Source: Proluteimonas luteida
Lineage (GTDB): Bacteria; Pseudomonadota; Gammaproteobacteria; Xanthomonadales; Xanthomonadaceae
Assembly: GCF_021191695.1 (NCBI RefSeq)
Contig: NZ_JAIWPT010000010.1
Location: forward strand, 62,001 to 126,000
Direction: 5' to 3'
Length of the DNA stretch: 64,000 nt
In this document: positions 12,374 to 21,089 of the stretch, piece after piece
Layout of the letters: each line of letters begins with the position of its first letter
How positions within the stretch are numbered: the first letter of the stretch is position 1
Notes under the pieces: generated by a model
The model's database searches: none
What the model was told of the DNA's origin: nothing
What the model saw: only the letters and a program-made list of their open reading frames with translations
Made by a program: the position numbers and the translations under genes

Positions 12374-12805
12374 ATGAAATCCGCAAGCCATCGCGCCCTG
12401 CCCGTGCTGCATGCGACCCGGACGCGGCTGCGCCGCGGGGTGCGCGGCAGCCGCTGGGCGCAGGTCGCGATCATCGTCGCGGTGTGGGCGCTGGCCGAAG
12501 CGCTGGTGCATGCGCTGCACCTGCCCGTTCCCGGCGGCATCCTCGGCATGCTCGGGCTGCTGCTCCTGCTGTCGACCCGCGGCGTCGCCAGCCGGACCCT
12601 CGACCAGGGTTCGGATTTCCTGCTGGCCGAAATGCTGCTGTTCTTCGTGCCGGCGGCGCTGATCGTGCTCGACAACCCGCAACTGCTGGGCCTGCTCGGC
12701 CTCAAGCTGCTGGCCGTGGTCCTGGCCGGCACCTGCCTGGTGATGGTGTGCACGGCGTTGACCGTCGACCTGTGCTGCCGCTGGAGCGCGCGCCATGGCC
12801 GCTGA
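12374..12805 (+). CDS. CidA/LrgA-family membrane protein
   Basis: A 143-residue integral membrane protein of the CidA/LrgA (holin-like) family, with about four hydrophobic segments from residue 30 to 135. The conserved LHLPVPGGILGMLGLLLLL stretch and EMLLFFVPAALIV are family hallmarks. In Gram-positives these proteins influence murein hydrolase export, autolysis and small-acid (pyruvate/acetate) handling; the role in Gram-negatives is less certain. The ATG at 12374 begins MKSASHRALP. The 3' end overlaps the cidB-like gene by 11 bases, so the two are translated together. Confidence 0.88.
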   Translation: MKSASHRALPVLHATRTRLRRGVRGSRWAQVAIIVAVWALAEALVHALHLPVPGGILGMLGLLLLLSTRGVASRTLDQGSDFLLAEMLLFFVPAALIVLDNPQLLGLLGLKLLAVVLAGTCLVMVCTALTVDLCCRWSARHGR

Positions 12806-13496
12806 CGCCTGGGCCGGCTGGCTGTCGCCGCTGTTCTGGTCGGCGGCGACGATCCTGGCGTACATGGCGGCCCGGCAGCTGTACCGGCGCGCGCCGCACT
12901 GGTGGGCTTCGCCGCTGCTGCTGGCGCCGGTCGTGCTGTTGCTGCTCGCCCTCGCCCTGCACACCAGCTATCGCGAATACATCCGCGGCACCCACTGGCT
13001 GCTACTGATGCTCGGGCCGGTCACGGTGGCGTTCGCGGTGCCCATCCACCGCCAGCGGGCATTGATCCGCAGGCACTGGAAGGTGCTGGGATTCGGTGTG
13101 CTGGTCGGCAGCACGGTGGCGATCCTCAGCGCCTGGGTCCTGGCGACGCTGCTGCACCTGTCGCCGGAACTGCGCGCGAGCCTGGCACCGCGCTCGATCA
13201 CCACGCCGTTCGCGATGACGATCTCCGGCGAGGTCGGCGGCATTCCCGAACTGACCGCGGTCTTCGTGATCCTGACCGGCATCTGCGGCGCGGTGCTGGG
13301 CCAGCTCGTGGTCCGGTTCCTGCCGCTGCGCACGTCGATGGCGCGCGGCGCGCTGCTGGGCATGGGCGCGCACGGCGCCGGCGTGGCCAAGGCGCGCGAG
13401 ATCGGCAACGAGGAAGGCGCGATCGCCGGCCTGGTGATGGTGCTGGCCGGGCTGCTGAACGTGGCGCTGGCGCCGCTGCTGATCCGGTTGCTGTAG
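12795..13496 (+). CDS. CidB/LrgB-family membrane protein
   Basis: A 233-residue multi-pass membrane protein of the LrgB/CidB family (seven or so hydrophobic segments). Family motifs include [23 protein letters not shown] and [22 protein letters not shown]-like sequence near the C terminus (here [18 protein letters not shown]). It partners the preceding CidA-type protein; the overlapping reading frames and the divergent LysR gene make a standard three-gene unit. It probably functions with its partner in membrane or organic-acid homeostasis. Confidence 0.9.
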   Translation: MAADAWAGWLSPLFWSAATILAYMAARQLYRRAPHWWASPLLLAPVVLLLLALALHTSYREYIRGTHWLLLMLGPVTVAFAVPIHRQRALIRRHWKVLGFGVLVGSTVAILSAWVLATLLHLSPELRASLAPRSITTPFAMTISGEVGGIPELTAVFVILTGICGAVLGQLVVRFLPLRTSMARGALLGMGAHGAGVAKAREIGNEEGAIAGLVMVLAGLLNVALAPLLIRLL

Positions 13497-13597
13497 GCGT
13501 CTGCCGGGCCCGGGTTGGCCGCGCATGCACACCGGTGCGATGCGCCGCAGCGGCTATCCTCGGCAACCCGCCCGCTCCCGGCCACGCCGCCATCCCG

Positions 13598-14098
13598 ATG
13601 CACGATCCGGTCCGCAGCTTCCCGCCCGTCGCGCGCGCCGATGCACGGGTGCTGATCCTGGGCAGCATGCCCGGCGAAGCGTCGCTGTCCGCGGGCCGCT
13701 ACTACGCGCATCCGCGCAATCTGTTCTGGCCGATCATGGGCGCGCTGGCCGGCGCCGGTCCGGACCTCGCCTATGCGGCACGCATCGCGAAGCTGCAGGC
13801 GACGGGCATCGCGCTGTGGGATGTCATCGCCGAATGCGTGCGGCCCGGCAGCCTGGACGCGCGCATCCGCGCCGGCAGCGTGGTCGTCAACGACCTGCCC
13901 GGATTCCTGGCGCGATATCCCGGAATCTCGCGGATCTGCTTCAACGGCGCGACCGCCGAGACACTGTTCCGGCGCCACGTGCTGCCGCGCCTCGCCGATG
14001 CGCCGACCCTCATGCGCCTGCCGTCGACGAGCCCGGCGCATGCGGCGATGGGATTCGCGGACAAGCTGGCCGCCTGGCGGGCCGGCCTGGGCACCTGA
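13598..14098 (+). CDS. DNA-deoxyinosine glycosylase (hypoxanthine-DNA glycosylase)
   Basis: A 166-residue enzyme of the uracil-DNA glycosylase superfamily, HDG type, which removes hypoxanthine produced by adenine deamination. Landmarks are [15 protein letters not shown] (motif 1), [14 protein letters not shown], a central [18 protein letters not shown], and the C-terminal LPSTSPAHA (motif 2). Length fits the family (160-180). The start is the ATG at 13598 ([10 protein letters not shown]). TATCCT at about 13555 could be its -10 element. It is cytoplasmic and stands alone between cidB and a pirin gene. Confidence 0.88.
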   Translation: MHDPVRSFPPVARADARVLILGSMPGEASLSAGRYYAHPRNLFWPIMGALAGAGPDLAYAARIAKLQATGIALWDVIAECVRPGSLDARIRAGSVVVNDLPGFLARYPGISRICFNGATAETLFRRHVLPRLADAPTLMRLPSTSPAHAAMGFADKLAAWRAGLGT

Positions 14099-14206
14099 TG
14101 CCCCCCCGGTTGCGAACGGAACGATGCGTCCACCGTATCCACGTCCACTCCGGCAACGGCGATGGCATGCTGGGCGTCCGCTCGCCACCGCCAGCAGGTT
14201 GCAACG

Positions 14207-15067
14207 ATGACCACGATCATTCCGCCCCGTGTGCACGACCTCGGCGGCTTCCAGGTCCGCCGCGCGGTGCCGACGCTGCAGGCGCGCAGCGTCGGTCCGT
14301 TCGTGTTCGTGGACCACATGGGCCCGGCGATCTTCGAGCGCGGGCACGGCGTCGACGTGCGCCCGCATCCGCACATCGGCCTGGCCACGGTGACCTTCCT
14401 GTGGTCGGGCACCATCCGGCACCGCGATTCGCTGGGTTCGACCCAGGACATCACCGCCGGCGACGTGAACTGGATGACCGCCGGGCGCGGCATCACCCAC
14501 TCCGAACGCACGCCGTTGCAGCTGCGCGAAGGCGAGCACCCGCTGCATGGCATGCAGACCTGGGTGGCGCTGCCGAAGGCGCACGAGGAAACGGCGCCGG
14601 CCTTCCATCACCACCCGGCGGCAGCGCTGCCGCAGTTCCTGCGCGATGGCGCGCGGGTCCGGATCATCGCCGGCCGCGGTTTCGGCGAGGAATCGCCGGT
14701 GCAGGTATTCGCCGATACGCTGAACGTCGCGCTGGATCTCGACCCCGATGCCGAGATCGCGATTCCGCCGTCGCACCGGGAACGTGCGCTGTACGTGCTG
14801 GAGGGCGATGCGCAGATCGACGGCGTCGACGTGCCCGATCGCCACCTGGTGCTGCTGGATCCGGGATCGCCGGCGGTGCTGCGTGCGCGTACCCCGCTGA
14901 AGGCGATGCTGTTCGGCGGCGAGCCGCTCGATGGGCCGCGCCATCTGTGGTGGAACTTCGTGTCGTCGTCGAAAGACCGTATCGAGCAGGCCAAGCAGGA
15001 CTGGCTGGACGGCAGGTTCAGCAAGGTCGGTGGCGACGACGAGTTCATCCCGCTGCCTGAACGGTGA
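14207..15067 (+). CDS. Pirin family protein
   Basis: A 286-residue bicupin of the pirin family. The N-terminal cupin carries the metal-binding RPHPHIGLATVTF, with a further His in RGITHSERTP and a Glu downstream; the C-terminal cupin holds FGGEPLDGPRHLWWNFVSSS, a pirin hallmark. Some bacterial pirins are quercetin dioxygenases, others bind partner enzymes; this cannot be decided here. The ATG at 14207 begins MTTIIPPRVHDLGGFQVRR, with AGGTTG upstream. A second pirin lies convergently at 15703-16560, separated by one secreted protein gene. Confidence 0.92.
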   Translation: MTTIIPPRVHDLGGFQVRRAVPTLQARSVGPFVFVDHMGPAIFERGHGVDVRPHPHIGLATVTFLWSGTIRHRDSLGSTQDITAGDVNWMTAGRGITHSERTPLQLREGEHPLHGMQTWVALPKAHEETAPAFHHHPAAALPQFLRDGARVRIIAGRGFGEESPVQVFADTLNVALDLDPDAEIAIPPSHRERALYVLEGDAQIDGVDVPDRHLVLLDPGSPAVLRARTPLKAMLFGGEPLDGPRHLWWNFVSSSKDRIEQAKQDWLDGRFSKVGGDDEFIPLPER

Positions 15068-15144
15068 CTTTTGTCACAATTCGTGGCGCATTGCAGCATG
15101 CAACTGGAGTATGTTCAGAACCCTGCCTGACAGGGGGAAGTGCG

Positions 15145-15606
15145 ATGCGTGTCTCCACATGGTTGCCGACCACCGGCGTGCTGCTGTTGTGCCTGTGCGC
15201 GGGGAGCGCGGCGGCGCAGAGCCGCAACCAGTGCCCGACACTGCCTGCCGATGCCGGCGTGCAGTGGCATGTGGTCGACGGCGACGATTTCATCTTCTGC
15301 CGCGCGGTGGACTCGAGCACCGGCGAACAGGCGTTCGCGGTGTCGATCGGGCGCAGCGCGCAGTTCAAGCCGCGACGCGGCACCCGCATCGGCGAGCGCG
15401 TCACGATCGACGGCAGCCCGGTGTACTGGCACGAGGGCGACGTCGCGCTGGCGCCCAACCTGCTGATCCGGGAAACGCTGGTCGAGCTGGACTCGGGCGA
15501 CTACGCGCACATCATCGTCCGCGCCCAGGACCAGGCCCGGCTGGCGAAATCGCTGGCCGATGCGCAGTCCCTGCGGTTCTCCGGGCAGCATCTCGGCGGC
15601 AGGTAG
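15145..15606 (+). CDS. Exported protein of unknown function
   Basis: A 153-residue protein with a clear Sec signal peptide (LLLCLCAGSAAAQS, cleavage near residue 25). The mature part has two cysteines (CPTL and FIFCRAVD) that could form a disulfide and looks like a small beta-rich domain; I recognise no family. The start ATG at 15145 has a strong ribosome site (GGGGGAAG). It follows the pirin gene on the same strand and ends at a hairpin facing the second pirin. An in-frame ATG at 15064 would spoil the signal peptide and overlap the pirin stop. Confidence 0.75.
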   Translation: MRVSTWLPTTGVLLLCLCAGSAAAQSRNQCPTLPADAGVQWHVVDGDDFIFCRAVDSSTGEQAFAVSIGRSAQFKPRRGTRIGERVTIDGSPVYWHEGDVALAPNLLIRETLVELDSGDYAHIIVRAQDQARLAKSLADAQSLRFSGQHLGGR

Positions 15607-15650
15607 CCAGCGGTTCCGGATCGGCGCGTTCCGCCGGATGCGTTCCGATC

Positions 15651-15671
15651 CCCGGCGCGGCCCGCGCCGGG
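15651..15671. terminator. Stem-loop between convergent genes
   Basis: CCCGGCGCG/CGCGCCGGG with a 3-base loop lies between the secreted-protein gene and the second pirin. It lacks a T-run, so intrinsic termination is only probable. Confidence 0.45.
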
Positions 15672-15702
15672 ACCACGACCGGGGCCGGAACGCAGGCGCG
15701 CG

Positions 15703-16560
15703 TCAGAAACGGCCTTCCTGGAAATCGACGAAGGCCTGCATCAGCTCCTCGCGGGTGTTCATGACGAACGGCCCGTGGCGCGCGACCGGCTCGCGCAACG
15801 GTCGGCCCGCCACCAGGATCAGGCGCGCGCCCGCCGCGCCTGCCGCCAGCCGCAGATGGTCGCCGCCACCGAGCAGCGCCAGCTCCTGCGTGGCCAGCAC
15901 GCGCGCGTCGTCGCCCTCGCCCACCGACACCTCGCCCTCGTAGGCATAGGCGAACACGTTGTGGCCCTCGGGCAGCAGGTACTGCCAGCGCGCGCCGGGC
16001 GCCAGGACGATGTCGAGATAGACCGGGTCGGTCGCCGGCTGCGAGATCGGGCCGGCGACGCCGTCGACGCTGCCGGCGATCACCTTCACCGTGACGCCGT
16101 CGGCGGGCGCGGCCACGGGCAGCTGCTCCGGCGCGAACTCCTGGTACCGGGGCGCGGTCATCTTCTCCCGTGCCGGCAGGTTGACCCACAGCTGGAAACC
16201 ACGCATGCGTCCCTCCTCCTGCTCGGGCATCTCCGAATGCACCAGGCCGCGGCCGGCGGTCATCCACTGCACGCTGCCGGGCACCAGCAGGCCCTCGTTG
16301 CCGTGGTTGTCGCGATGGCGCATGCGGCCGTCGAGCATGTAGGTCACGGTCTCGAAACCGCGATGCGGGTGTTCGGGAAAGCCGGCCAGATAGTCCTCGG
16401 CGCGGTCGGTGCCGAACTCGTCGAGCAGCAGGAACGGGTCGAGGTCGGGCAGCTGCGGCGAACCGATGACCCGGGTCAGCTTGACCCCGGCACCGTCGCT
16501 GGCGGGCATGCCGCGGACCGTGCGGACGATGCGGGCATCCTGGGTATCGCTGGCGTGCAT
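15703..16560 (-). CDS. Pirin family protein (second copy)
   Basis: A 285-residue pirin of a different subgroup from the one at 14207. The metal site lies in FPEHPHRGFETVTYMLDG (His-x-His) with His in GRGLVHSEMPE; the region MRGFQLWVNLPAREK is typical of YhhW/pirin enzymes. The ATG at 16558-16560 gives MHASDTQDARIVRTVRG. Some relatives degrade quercetin with Fe, Cu or Ni. The gene faces the other pirin and is divergent from the amidotransferase gene at 16711, with 150 bases between the starts. Confidence 0.92.
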   Translation of the reverse strand: MHASDTQDARIVRTVRGMPASDGAGVKLTRVIGSPQLPDLDPFLLLDEFGTDRAEDYLAGFPEHPHRGFETVTYMLDGRMRHRDNHGNEGLLVPGSVQWMTAGRGLVHSEMPEQEEGRMRGFQLWVNLPAREKMTAPRYQEFAPEQLPVAAPADGVTVKVIAGSVDGVAGPISQPATDPVYLDIVLAPGARWQYLLPEGHNVFAYAYEGEVSVGEGDDARVLATQELALLGGGDHLRLAAGAAGARLILVAGRPLREPVARHGPFVMNTREELMQAFVDFQEGRF

Positions 16561-16698
16561 GTCGGACTCCAATCGGGGAATGCCCCCAAGATGCGGCCAT
16601 CCGGCGCCCGCCACCACCGCGACCGGCGGAACGGAAGGTTGTGCCGGCGTAACGACCGCGGCAAGCGCCGGGCTTTGCGGCAGGCCGAAGCCGCCGCA

Positions 16699-16704
16699 TA
16701 GAAT
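16699..16704 (+). promoter_or_regulatory. -10 element placed for a leaderless transcript
   Basis: TAGAAT ends six bases before the ATG at 16711. If used, transcription would start at or next to the A of the start codon. No ribosome site is visible upstream of this ATG. Confidence 0.4.
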
Positions 16705-16710
16705 CGGGCC

Positions 16711-17466
16711 ATGCCCCGCATCCTCGTCTTCCAGCATGTCGCCGCGGAACCGCTCGGCACGCTCGACCCGTTGATCCGCCAGCGCGGCCACCGCATCCGC
16801 TTCGTCAATTTCGAGCGCGAGCCCGACGCCCAGCCCAACGTCGACCGCTATCGCGGGCTGATCGTGCTCGGCGGCCCGATGAACGTCGAGGAACAGCACG
16901 TGCGGCCGCACCTGCGCACCGAACTGCGCGCGATCGAGCGCATGCTGCAGCAGGGCAAGCCGGTACTGGGCATCTGTCTCGGCGCGCAGTTGCTGGCGCA
17001 CGTACTGGGCGCGCCGGTGCGGCGCATCGCGCGGCCGGAGATCGGCTGGTACCCGCTCAGGACCACCGATGCCGGGCGCAGCGACCGGATCCTCGGCCCG
17101 ATCGGCAGCGACGCCGCGGTGTTCCAGTGGCACGGGCGGCATTTCCAGATTCCCGAGACCGCCACCCACCTGGCCTGGACCGAGCACTGCGAGCAGCAGG
17201 CCTTCCGCTGGGGCGACAACGCCTACGGCTTCCAGTTCCACCTGGAAATGGACGAGCCGCTGATCGAGCGCTGGCTGGCCAATCCCGTCTATCGCGCCGA
17301 GCTGCTGGCCTCCGGACTGCCGCACGACGCCGACGCGATCCGCGCCCATACCCGCGCCCACATCGCCACGATGCAGGCCCAGGCCGACCAGGTGTTCAAC
17401 AATTTCCTCGACCTGATCGGCCGGCCGCAGCGGCGCATCGTGCTGCCGTCGCGCGAGTTCGTGTAG
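16711..17466 (+). CDS. Class I glutamine amidotransferase-like protein
   Basis: A 251-residue stand-alone glutamine amidotransferase domain of the GMP-synthase-like type. The nucleophile elbow is GICLGAQLLA (Cys near residue 91) and the His-Glu pair is in GFQFHLEM near residue 175. Such proteins release ammonia from glutamine or hydrolyse gamma-glutamyl compounds; without a synthetase partner nearby the acceptor is unknown. The C-terminal 60 residues form a helical extension common in this subgroup. The ATG at 16711 lies just after a -10-like TAGAAT, so the message may be leaderless. Confidence 0.88.
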   Translation: MPRILVFQHVAAEPLGTLDPLIRQRGHRIRFVNFEREPDAQPNVDRYRGLIVLGGPMNVEEQHVRPHLRTELRAIERMLQQGKPVLGICLGAQLLAHVLGAPVRRIARPEIGWYPLRTTDAGRSDRILGPIGSDAAVFQWHGRHFQIPETATHLAWTEHCEQQAFRWGDNAYGFQFHLEMDEPLIERWLANPVYRAELLASGLPHDADAIRAHTRAHIATMQAQADQVFNNFLDLIGRPQRRIVLPSREFV

Positions 17467-17523
17467 GGCAGCCGATGTCCCGCGCCCGCTGCCGCCGTGC
17501 CCGGCACACGGCGGGTCGCGGTC

Positions 17524-17745
17524 CTACGGCAGGCCGATGTCCGGCAGGGAGATCTCCGGCACCTGGATGTCGGGGCCGAGCACGTAGAACAGCTCGCCAA
17601 GGCTTGGCCAGCCCAGCAGCGGCGCCAGCCACCAGTAGGCGGCGATGACGATCAGCGCGGTGACGACCAGGCGCAGCACCAGTCCGGCCACCTTGAACGC
17701 GACGTAGATGCCGAGGATGACCAGCACGAAGCCGAGCCAGCTCAT
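17524..17745 (-). CDS. Small membrane protein, coupled to trhO-type gene
   Basis: A 73-residue protein with one or two hydrophobic segments (residues 3-45: LGFVLVILGIYVAFK and LVVTALIVIAAYWWLAPLLG) followed by a short polar tail ending PDIGLP. I recognise no family. Its ATG (17743-17745) overlaps the stop of the upstream rhodanese gene as ATGA, so translation is probably coupled. It is predicted to sit in the inner membrane. Confidence 0.65.
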   Translation of the reverse strand: MSWLGFVLVILGIYVAFKVAGLVLRLVVTALIVIAAYWWLAPLLGWPSLGELFYVLGPDIQVPEISLPDIGLP

Positions 17746-18500
17746 GCGGCATCGGCCTCCGCGGCGTCGTGCAGCGGGCGCAGTGCCGGGTCCAGCGCGA
17801 CGCGGTCGTCGAACACGAAGCAGCGGCCGTCGTAGCCGAAACCGCCGACCTGCTCGAAGTAGCCGAGGATGCCGCCGTCGAGCTGCAGCACGTTGTCCAT
17901 GCCGTCGGCCCGCATCCACAGCGCCGCCTTCTCGCAGCGGATGCCGCCGGTGCAGAAGCTGACCACGGTCGCATCGCGCAGGCCTTCGCGATGCGGGGCG
18001 AGCGCGTCGGGCAGCTCGGTGAAGTTGTCGATCGGCAGCGTCAGCGCATCACTGAAGGTGCCGTGGCCCACCTCCTCGCGGTTGCGGGTGTCGAGCAGCA
18101 CGAGCCGCCGGCCGCCATCGTCATGGCCCTGCGCCAGCCAGCGCGCCAGGTCCCGCGGCGCGACCGCCGGCGCGCGCGCCGCGGCCCGCAGCGGCATGGC
18201 CTCGTCGCGGCGGAAGCTGATGATCTCCGGCTTGACCTTGACCTTGAGCCGGGCGAACGGCTGCGCCGCGCTGTGGCTGGTCTTGACCTGCAGCGCGGCA
18301 AAGCGCGCATCGCTGCGCAGCGCGTCGACGAAACCGTCGATGGCCCCGCCGGCGCCGGCGAGGAACAGGTTGATGCCTTCCGGGGCGACCAGCACCGTGC
18401 CGCGCAGCGCGGCGCCTTCGGCGCGCGTGCGCAGCCGGTCGGCCAGCGCGGCCGGGTCGTCGATGGCGACGAAGTGGTAGGCGGCGATGTTGACGATCAT
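17742..18500 (-). CDS. trhO: TrhO-type rhodanese (tRNA uridine 34 hydroxylase family)
   Basis: A 252-residue protein of the YceA/TrhO family, which in E. coli hydroxylates uridine 34 of certain tRNAs in an oxygen-dependent way. The N-terminal ferredoxin-like domain holds LRGTVLVAPEGINLFLAG; the rhodanese domain (about 110-225) has VLLDTRNREEVGHGTF and the active-site loop CTGGIRCEKAALW. It is about 100 residues shorter than the E. coli protein, lacking the C-terminal extension, as is common in xanthomonad-type members. The ATG at 18498-18500 gives MIVNIAAYHFVAI. The following small membrane protein overlaps it by 4 bases. Confidence 0.88.
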   Translation of the reverse strand: MIVNIAAYHFVAIDDPAALADRLRTRAEGAALRGTVLVAPEGINLFLAGAGGAIDGFVDALRSDARFAALQVKTSHSAAQPFARLKVKVKPEIISFRRDEAMPLRAAARAPAVAPRDLARWLAQGHDDGGRRLVLLDTRNREEVGHGTFSDALTLPIDNFTELPDALAPHREGLRDATVVSFCTGGIRCEKAALWMRADGMDNVLQLDGGILGYFEQVGGFGYDGRCFVFDDRVALDPALRPLHDAAEADAA

Positions 18501-18633
18501 GGCGCGCAGTTTACGCGGGCGGCGCCGGCCCGCAGGCCGGCTGGCCGCCTGTCCGCTGAACGGAGGCGGCATCGCCGCGCGGGATGACGGGACATGCGCG
18601 ACCGGCGCGACCGCGCACCGGTCCGCACGGCGA

Positions 18634-20187
18634 TCAGTCGTTCTCGTGGTACTCGCGCACGAAACGGTCGAACAGGCGCACGCCGTAGCCGGTCGCGCCC
18701 GACGGCGACGTCGCCGTGCCGGTCGACTCGTTCCACGCCATGCCGGCGATGTCCAGATGCGCCCAGGCTTGGCCGGGCTCGATCCATTCGCCGATGAAGT
18801 GCGCCGCGGTGCCCGAGCCCGGACGGCCGCCACCGTTGCGCAGGTCGGCGATCGGCGATTCCAGCGCCTTGCCGTAGGACGGCAGCATCGGCATGCGCCA
18901 GACCGCTTCCCCCGCGGCCTCGCCGGCGGCCGTGAGCTGCGCAGCCAGAGCGTCGTCGGGCGAATACAGGCCGGCGAAATCGCTGCCCAGCGCGGTGACG
19001 ATCGCGCCGGTCAGCGTGGCGATGTCGACGATGACCTTCGGCTTGTCCTGGCGCTGCACGTACCACAGCGCATCGACCAGCACCATGCGGCCCTCGGCGT
19101 CGGTACTCATGATCTCGAAGGTCTTGCCCGACGCGGTGCGGATCACGTCGCCCGGGCGCATCGCATCGCCGGCGGGCATGTTCTCGGCGAGCGCGGCGAC
19201 CGCGACCGCGTTGACCGGCGCGCGGCGGCCGGCCAGCGCCAGCACCGCGCCGGTGGCCGAGGCCGCGCCGGTCATGTCGTACTTCATCCGCCACATGCCG
19301 TCGCTGCCCTTGATCGAGATGCCGCCCGAATCGAAGGTGATGCCCTTGCCGACGAAGGCCACCGGCGCATCGCCACGCGCGCCGCCGTTGTAGCGCACCA
19401 GCATCAACCGCGGCGGACGCACGCTGCCCTGGCCGACGGCCAGCAGGCTGCCCATGCCAAGCCGCTCCATCGCCGGCACGTCGAGCACCTCGATGCTGAC
19501 GCCCGGCATGCCCGAGAACGCGGCGCGGGTGCGGGCGACGAACTCCTCGGGCCCCAGTACGTTGGCCGGCTCGGTGACGAGGTCGCGCGCGAACCACACC
19601 GCATCGGCGACCGGCTTCCAGTCCGCTGCCCAGGCCTGCGCGGCGGCTGCCCCGGCAGGCGTGCGGATCACCAGTTCGCCGTCGCCGGTCGCGCCGTCTT
19701 CGGCAGCGGTCCGGTACTTGCGGAACCGGTACTGGCCCAGCGCGGCACCGAACGCCAGGTGCGCGCCGGCGCCGGACTCCGCGCCCTCCCACAGCAGTTC
19801 GATGCGCGGCGCGTCGCTGCGGGCCGCGAACTGGCCGACACGGCCGCCCAGATCCTCGAGCAGGCGCGGCGTCGGTGCATCGCCGCCAGTGCCGACCAGC
19901 AGCACGCGGTCGTAGCCGCCGATGCCGGGCAGGTCGAGCTGGCTGCCGGCCTTGCCGGTGAACCGGGCCGCGACGACCGCGCGCGACAGTGCACCGGCGC
20001 TGGCCGCATCGACCTGGGCGAACGCCGCGCCCGGCTCGGCGCCCTCGCGCACGGCGATCGCCAGCGTGCCGGCGGCGGGCGCCTGCAGCGCGTCGAAACG
20101 GATCTCGCGCTGCGCGGCGGCGGGCAGCGCGACACAAGCGAGGGCGGAAGCCAGCAGCCAGCGCTGCAGCGGACGTGTGGGGGTCAT
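18634..20187 (-). CDS. Leucyl aminopeptidase (M17) with signal peptide
   Basis: A 517-residue M17 metallo-aminopeptidase that removes N-terminal residues from peptides using two metal ions. The catalytic core has GKGITFDSGGISIKG (Lys near residue 281 and the first Asp ligands) and STDAEGRMVLVDAL near residue 363, where the usual Asn of NTDAEGR is Ser while the Asp and Glu ligands remain. The N terminus is a Sec signal peptide (LLASALACVALPAAAQ), so this copy is exported, unlike the cytoplasmic PepA. The ATG at 20185-20187 begins MTPTRPLQRW. The divergent 500 bases upstream hold no gene. Confidence 0.9.
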   Translation of the reverse strand: MTPTRPLQRWLLASALACVALPAAAQREIRFDALQAPAAGTLAIAVREGAEPGAAFAQVDAASAGALSRAVVAARFTGKAGSQLDLPGIGGYDRVLLVGTGGDAPTPRLLEDLGGRVGQFAARSDAPRIELLWEGAESGAGAHLAFGAALGQYRFRKYRTAAEDGATGDGELVIRTPAGAAAAQAWAADWKPVADAVWFARDLVTEPANVLGPEEFVARTRAAFSGMPGVSIEVLDVPAMERLGMGSLLAVGQGSVRPPRLMLVRYNGGARGDAPVAFVGKGITFDSGGISIKGSDGMWRMKYDMTGAASATGAVLALAGRRAPVNAVAVAALAENMPAGDAMRPGDVIRTASGKTFEIMSTDAEGRMVLVDALWYVQRQDKPKVIVDIATLTGAIVTALGSDFAGLYSPDDALAAQLTAAGEAAGEAVWRMPMLPSYGKALESPIADLRNGGGRPGSGTAAHFIGEWIEPGQAWAHLDIAGMAWNESTGTATSPSGATGYGVRLFDRFVREYHEND

Positions 20188-20686
20188 GCGGTCTCCAGGT
20201 GATCGGTGCGGGCCCGGCCTCCCCGCCGGACACCCGACCATAACAATCCCGGGCGCGGCGCCCCCCCTGTCGATGGTCATGGTGCCCGCGCCTCCGCGAG
20301 GCACCGGCATGCCAACGGCGTGGCCGCGCCGGCAACGCTGTCGTCCCGGGCGCCGCGAGGGATCCGCTTCCTCCGCCCGGCGACCGCGTGAAGACAGGCC
20401 GCGCCCCGGGACACCATGTCGGGACGACGGGGTCGAATGGATCGACGCCTGTGGGAAGCGTTTCGGGCCGGCGGGCGACACCGTCGCGTATCGTTCGGGA
20501 CGCGACGCGCGCGGCGGGATATGCCCGTCCATGATGGTTGCCCGCCCCCGCTGCCTGCGCAGACGAGGCGTCGCAGGACAACGGTAACGGGCAGGTCTGC
20601 AACGCTAGCAGCGTTCGTGTGTCGGTTGCATGCCGCGCTGCGCGCGTTGCCGCCAACACTGTGTTGCGGCAGGCCGTATTCAGTGC
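20188..20686. other. Intergenic region without a supported gene
   Basis: About 500 bases upstream of the exported aminopeptidase. Open frames on both strands are Arg/Pro-rich shadows with no recognisable family and no convincing ribosome site. I see no REP copy here. Confidence 0.6.
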
Positions 20687-21052
20687 TCAGCGCGACAACA
20701 GGTAGCCCGGCAACGCCATCAGCCCGACCAGCAGGCCGATCGCGACGACGATCAGCGCGACCCGCATCGGACTGGCGCGCACGATGTCGCCGAAGGTCTC
20801 GGCGGTGCCGTCGCGTTCGGCCTGTGCCTGCGCGGCGCGGGCGCTGGCCTGACGCTCGCGCTGGTAGTCGGCCATCAGCCGCTTGGCCTCGTCGATGCGG
20901 GCGCTGTCGCGGATCCAGATGCCGCCGTGCGAGATGCCGAACGGGCTGGGACTGGTCTGGTACCAGTCGATGCTCGCGGCATCGAGGAATGCGCGCACGT
21001 CGGCGGCCTCGTCCTCGGGCACGTAGCGCAGGTTGAGCAGCAGTTTCGCCAT
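20687..21052 (-). CDS. DUF6164-type protein with C-terminal membrane anchor
   Basis: A 121-residue protein. The N-terminal part (MAKLLLNLRYVPEDEAADVRAFLD, then WYQTSPSPFGISHGGIWI) matches a small conserved family seen in xanthomonads and relatives; residues 40-85 are helical and charged, and the end (VALIVVAIGLLVGLMALPGYLL) is a single membrane segment. The function is unknown. Start chosen at 21050-21052, since the family begins MAKLLLN; two in-frame upstream ATGs give only a MRAIMRA extension. The next gene upstream (HD hydrolase) ends 37 bases away on the same strand, suggesting an operon. Confidence 0.7.
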   Translation of the reverse strand: MAKLLLNLRYVPEDEAADVRAFLDAASIDWYQTSPSPFGISHGGIWIRDSARIDEAKRLMADYQRERQASARAAQAQAERDGTAETFGDIVRASPMRVALIVVAIGLLVGLMALPGYLLSR

Positions 21053-21089
21053 GGCGCGCATGATAGCGCGCACGGCTCCTCCGCCCGCG

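Noticed and set aside
12374-13496. Phage holin pair
   Set aside because: CidA/CidB family proteins with their own LysR regulator; no phage genes around.
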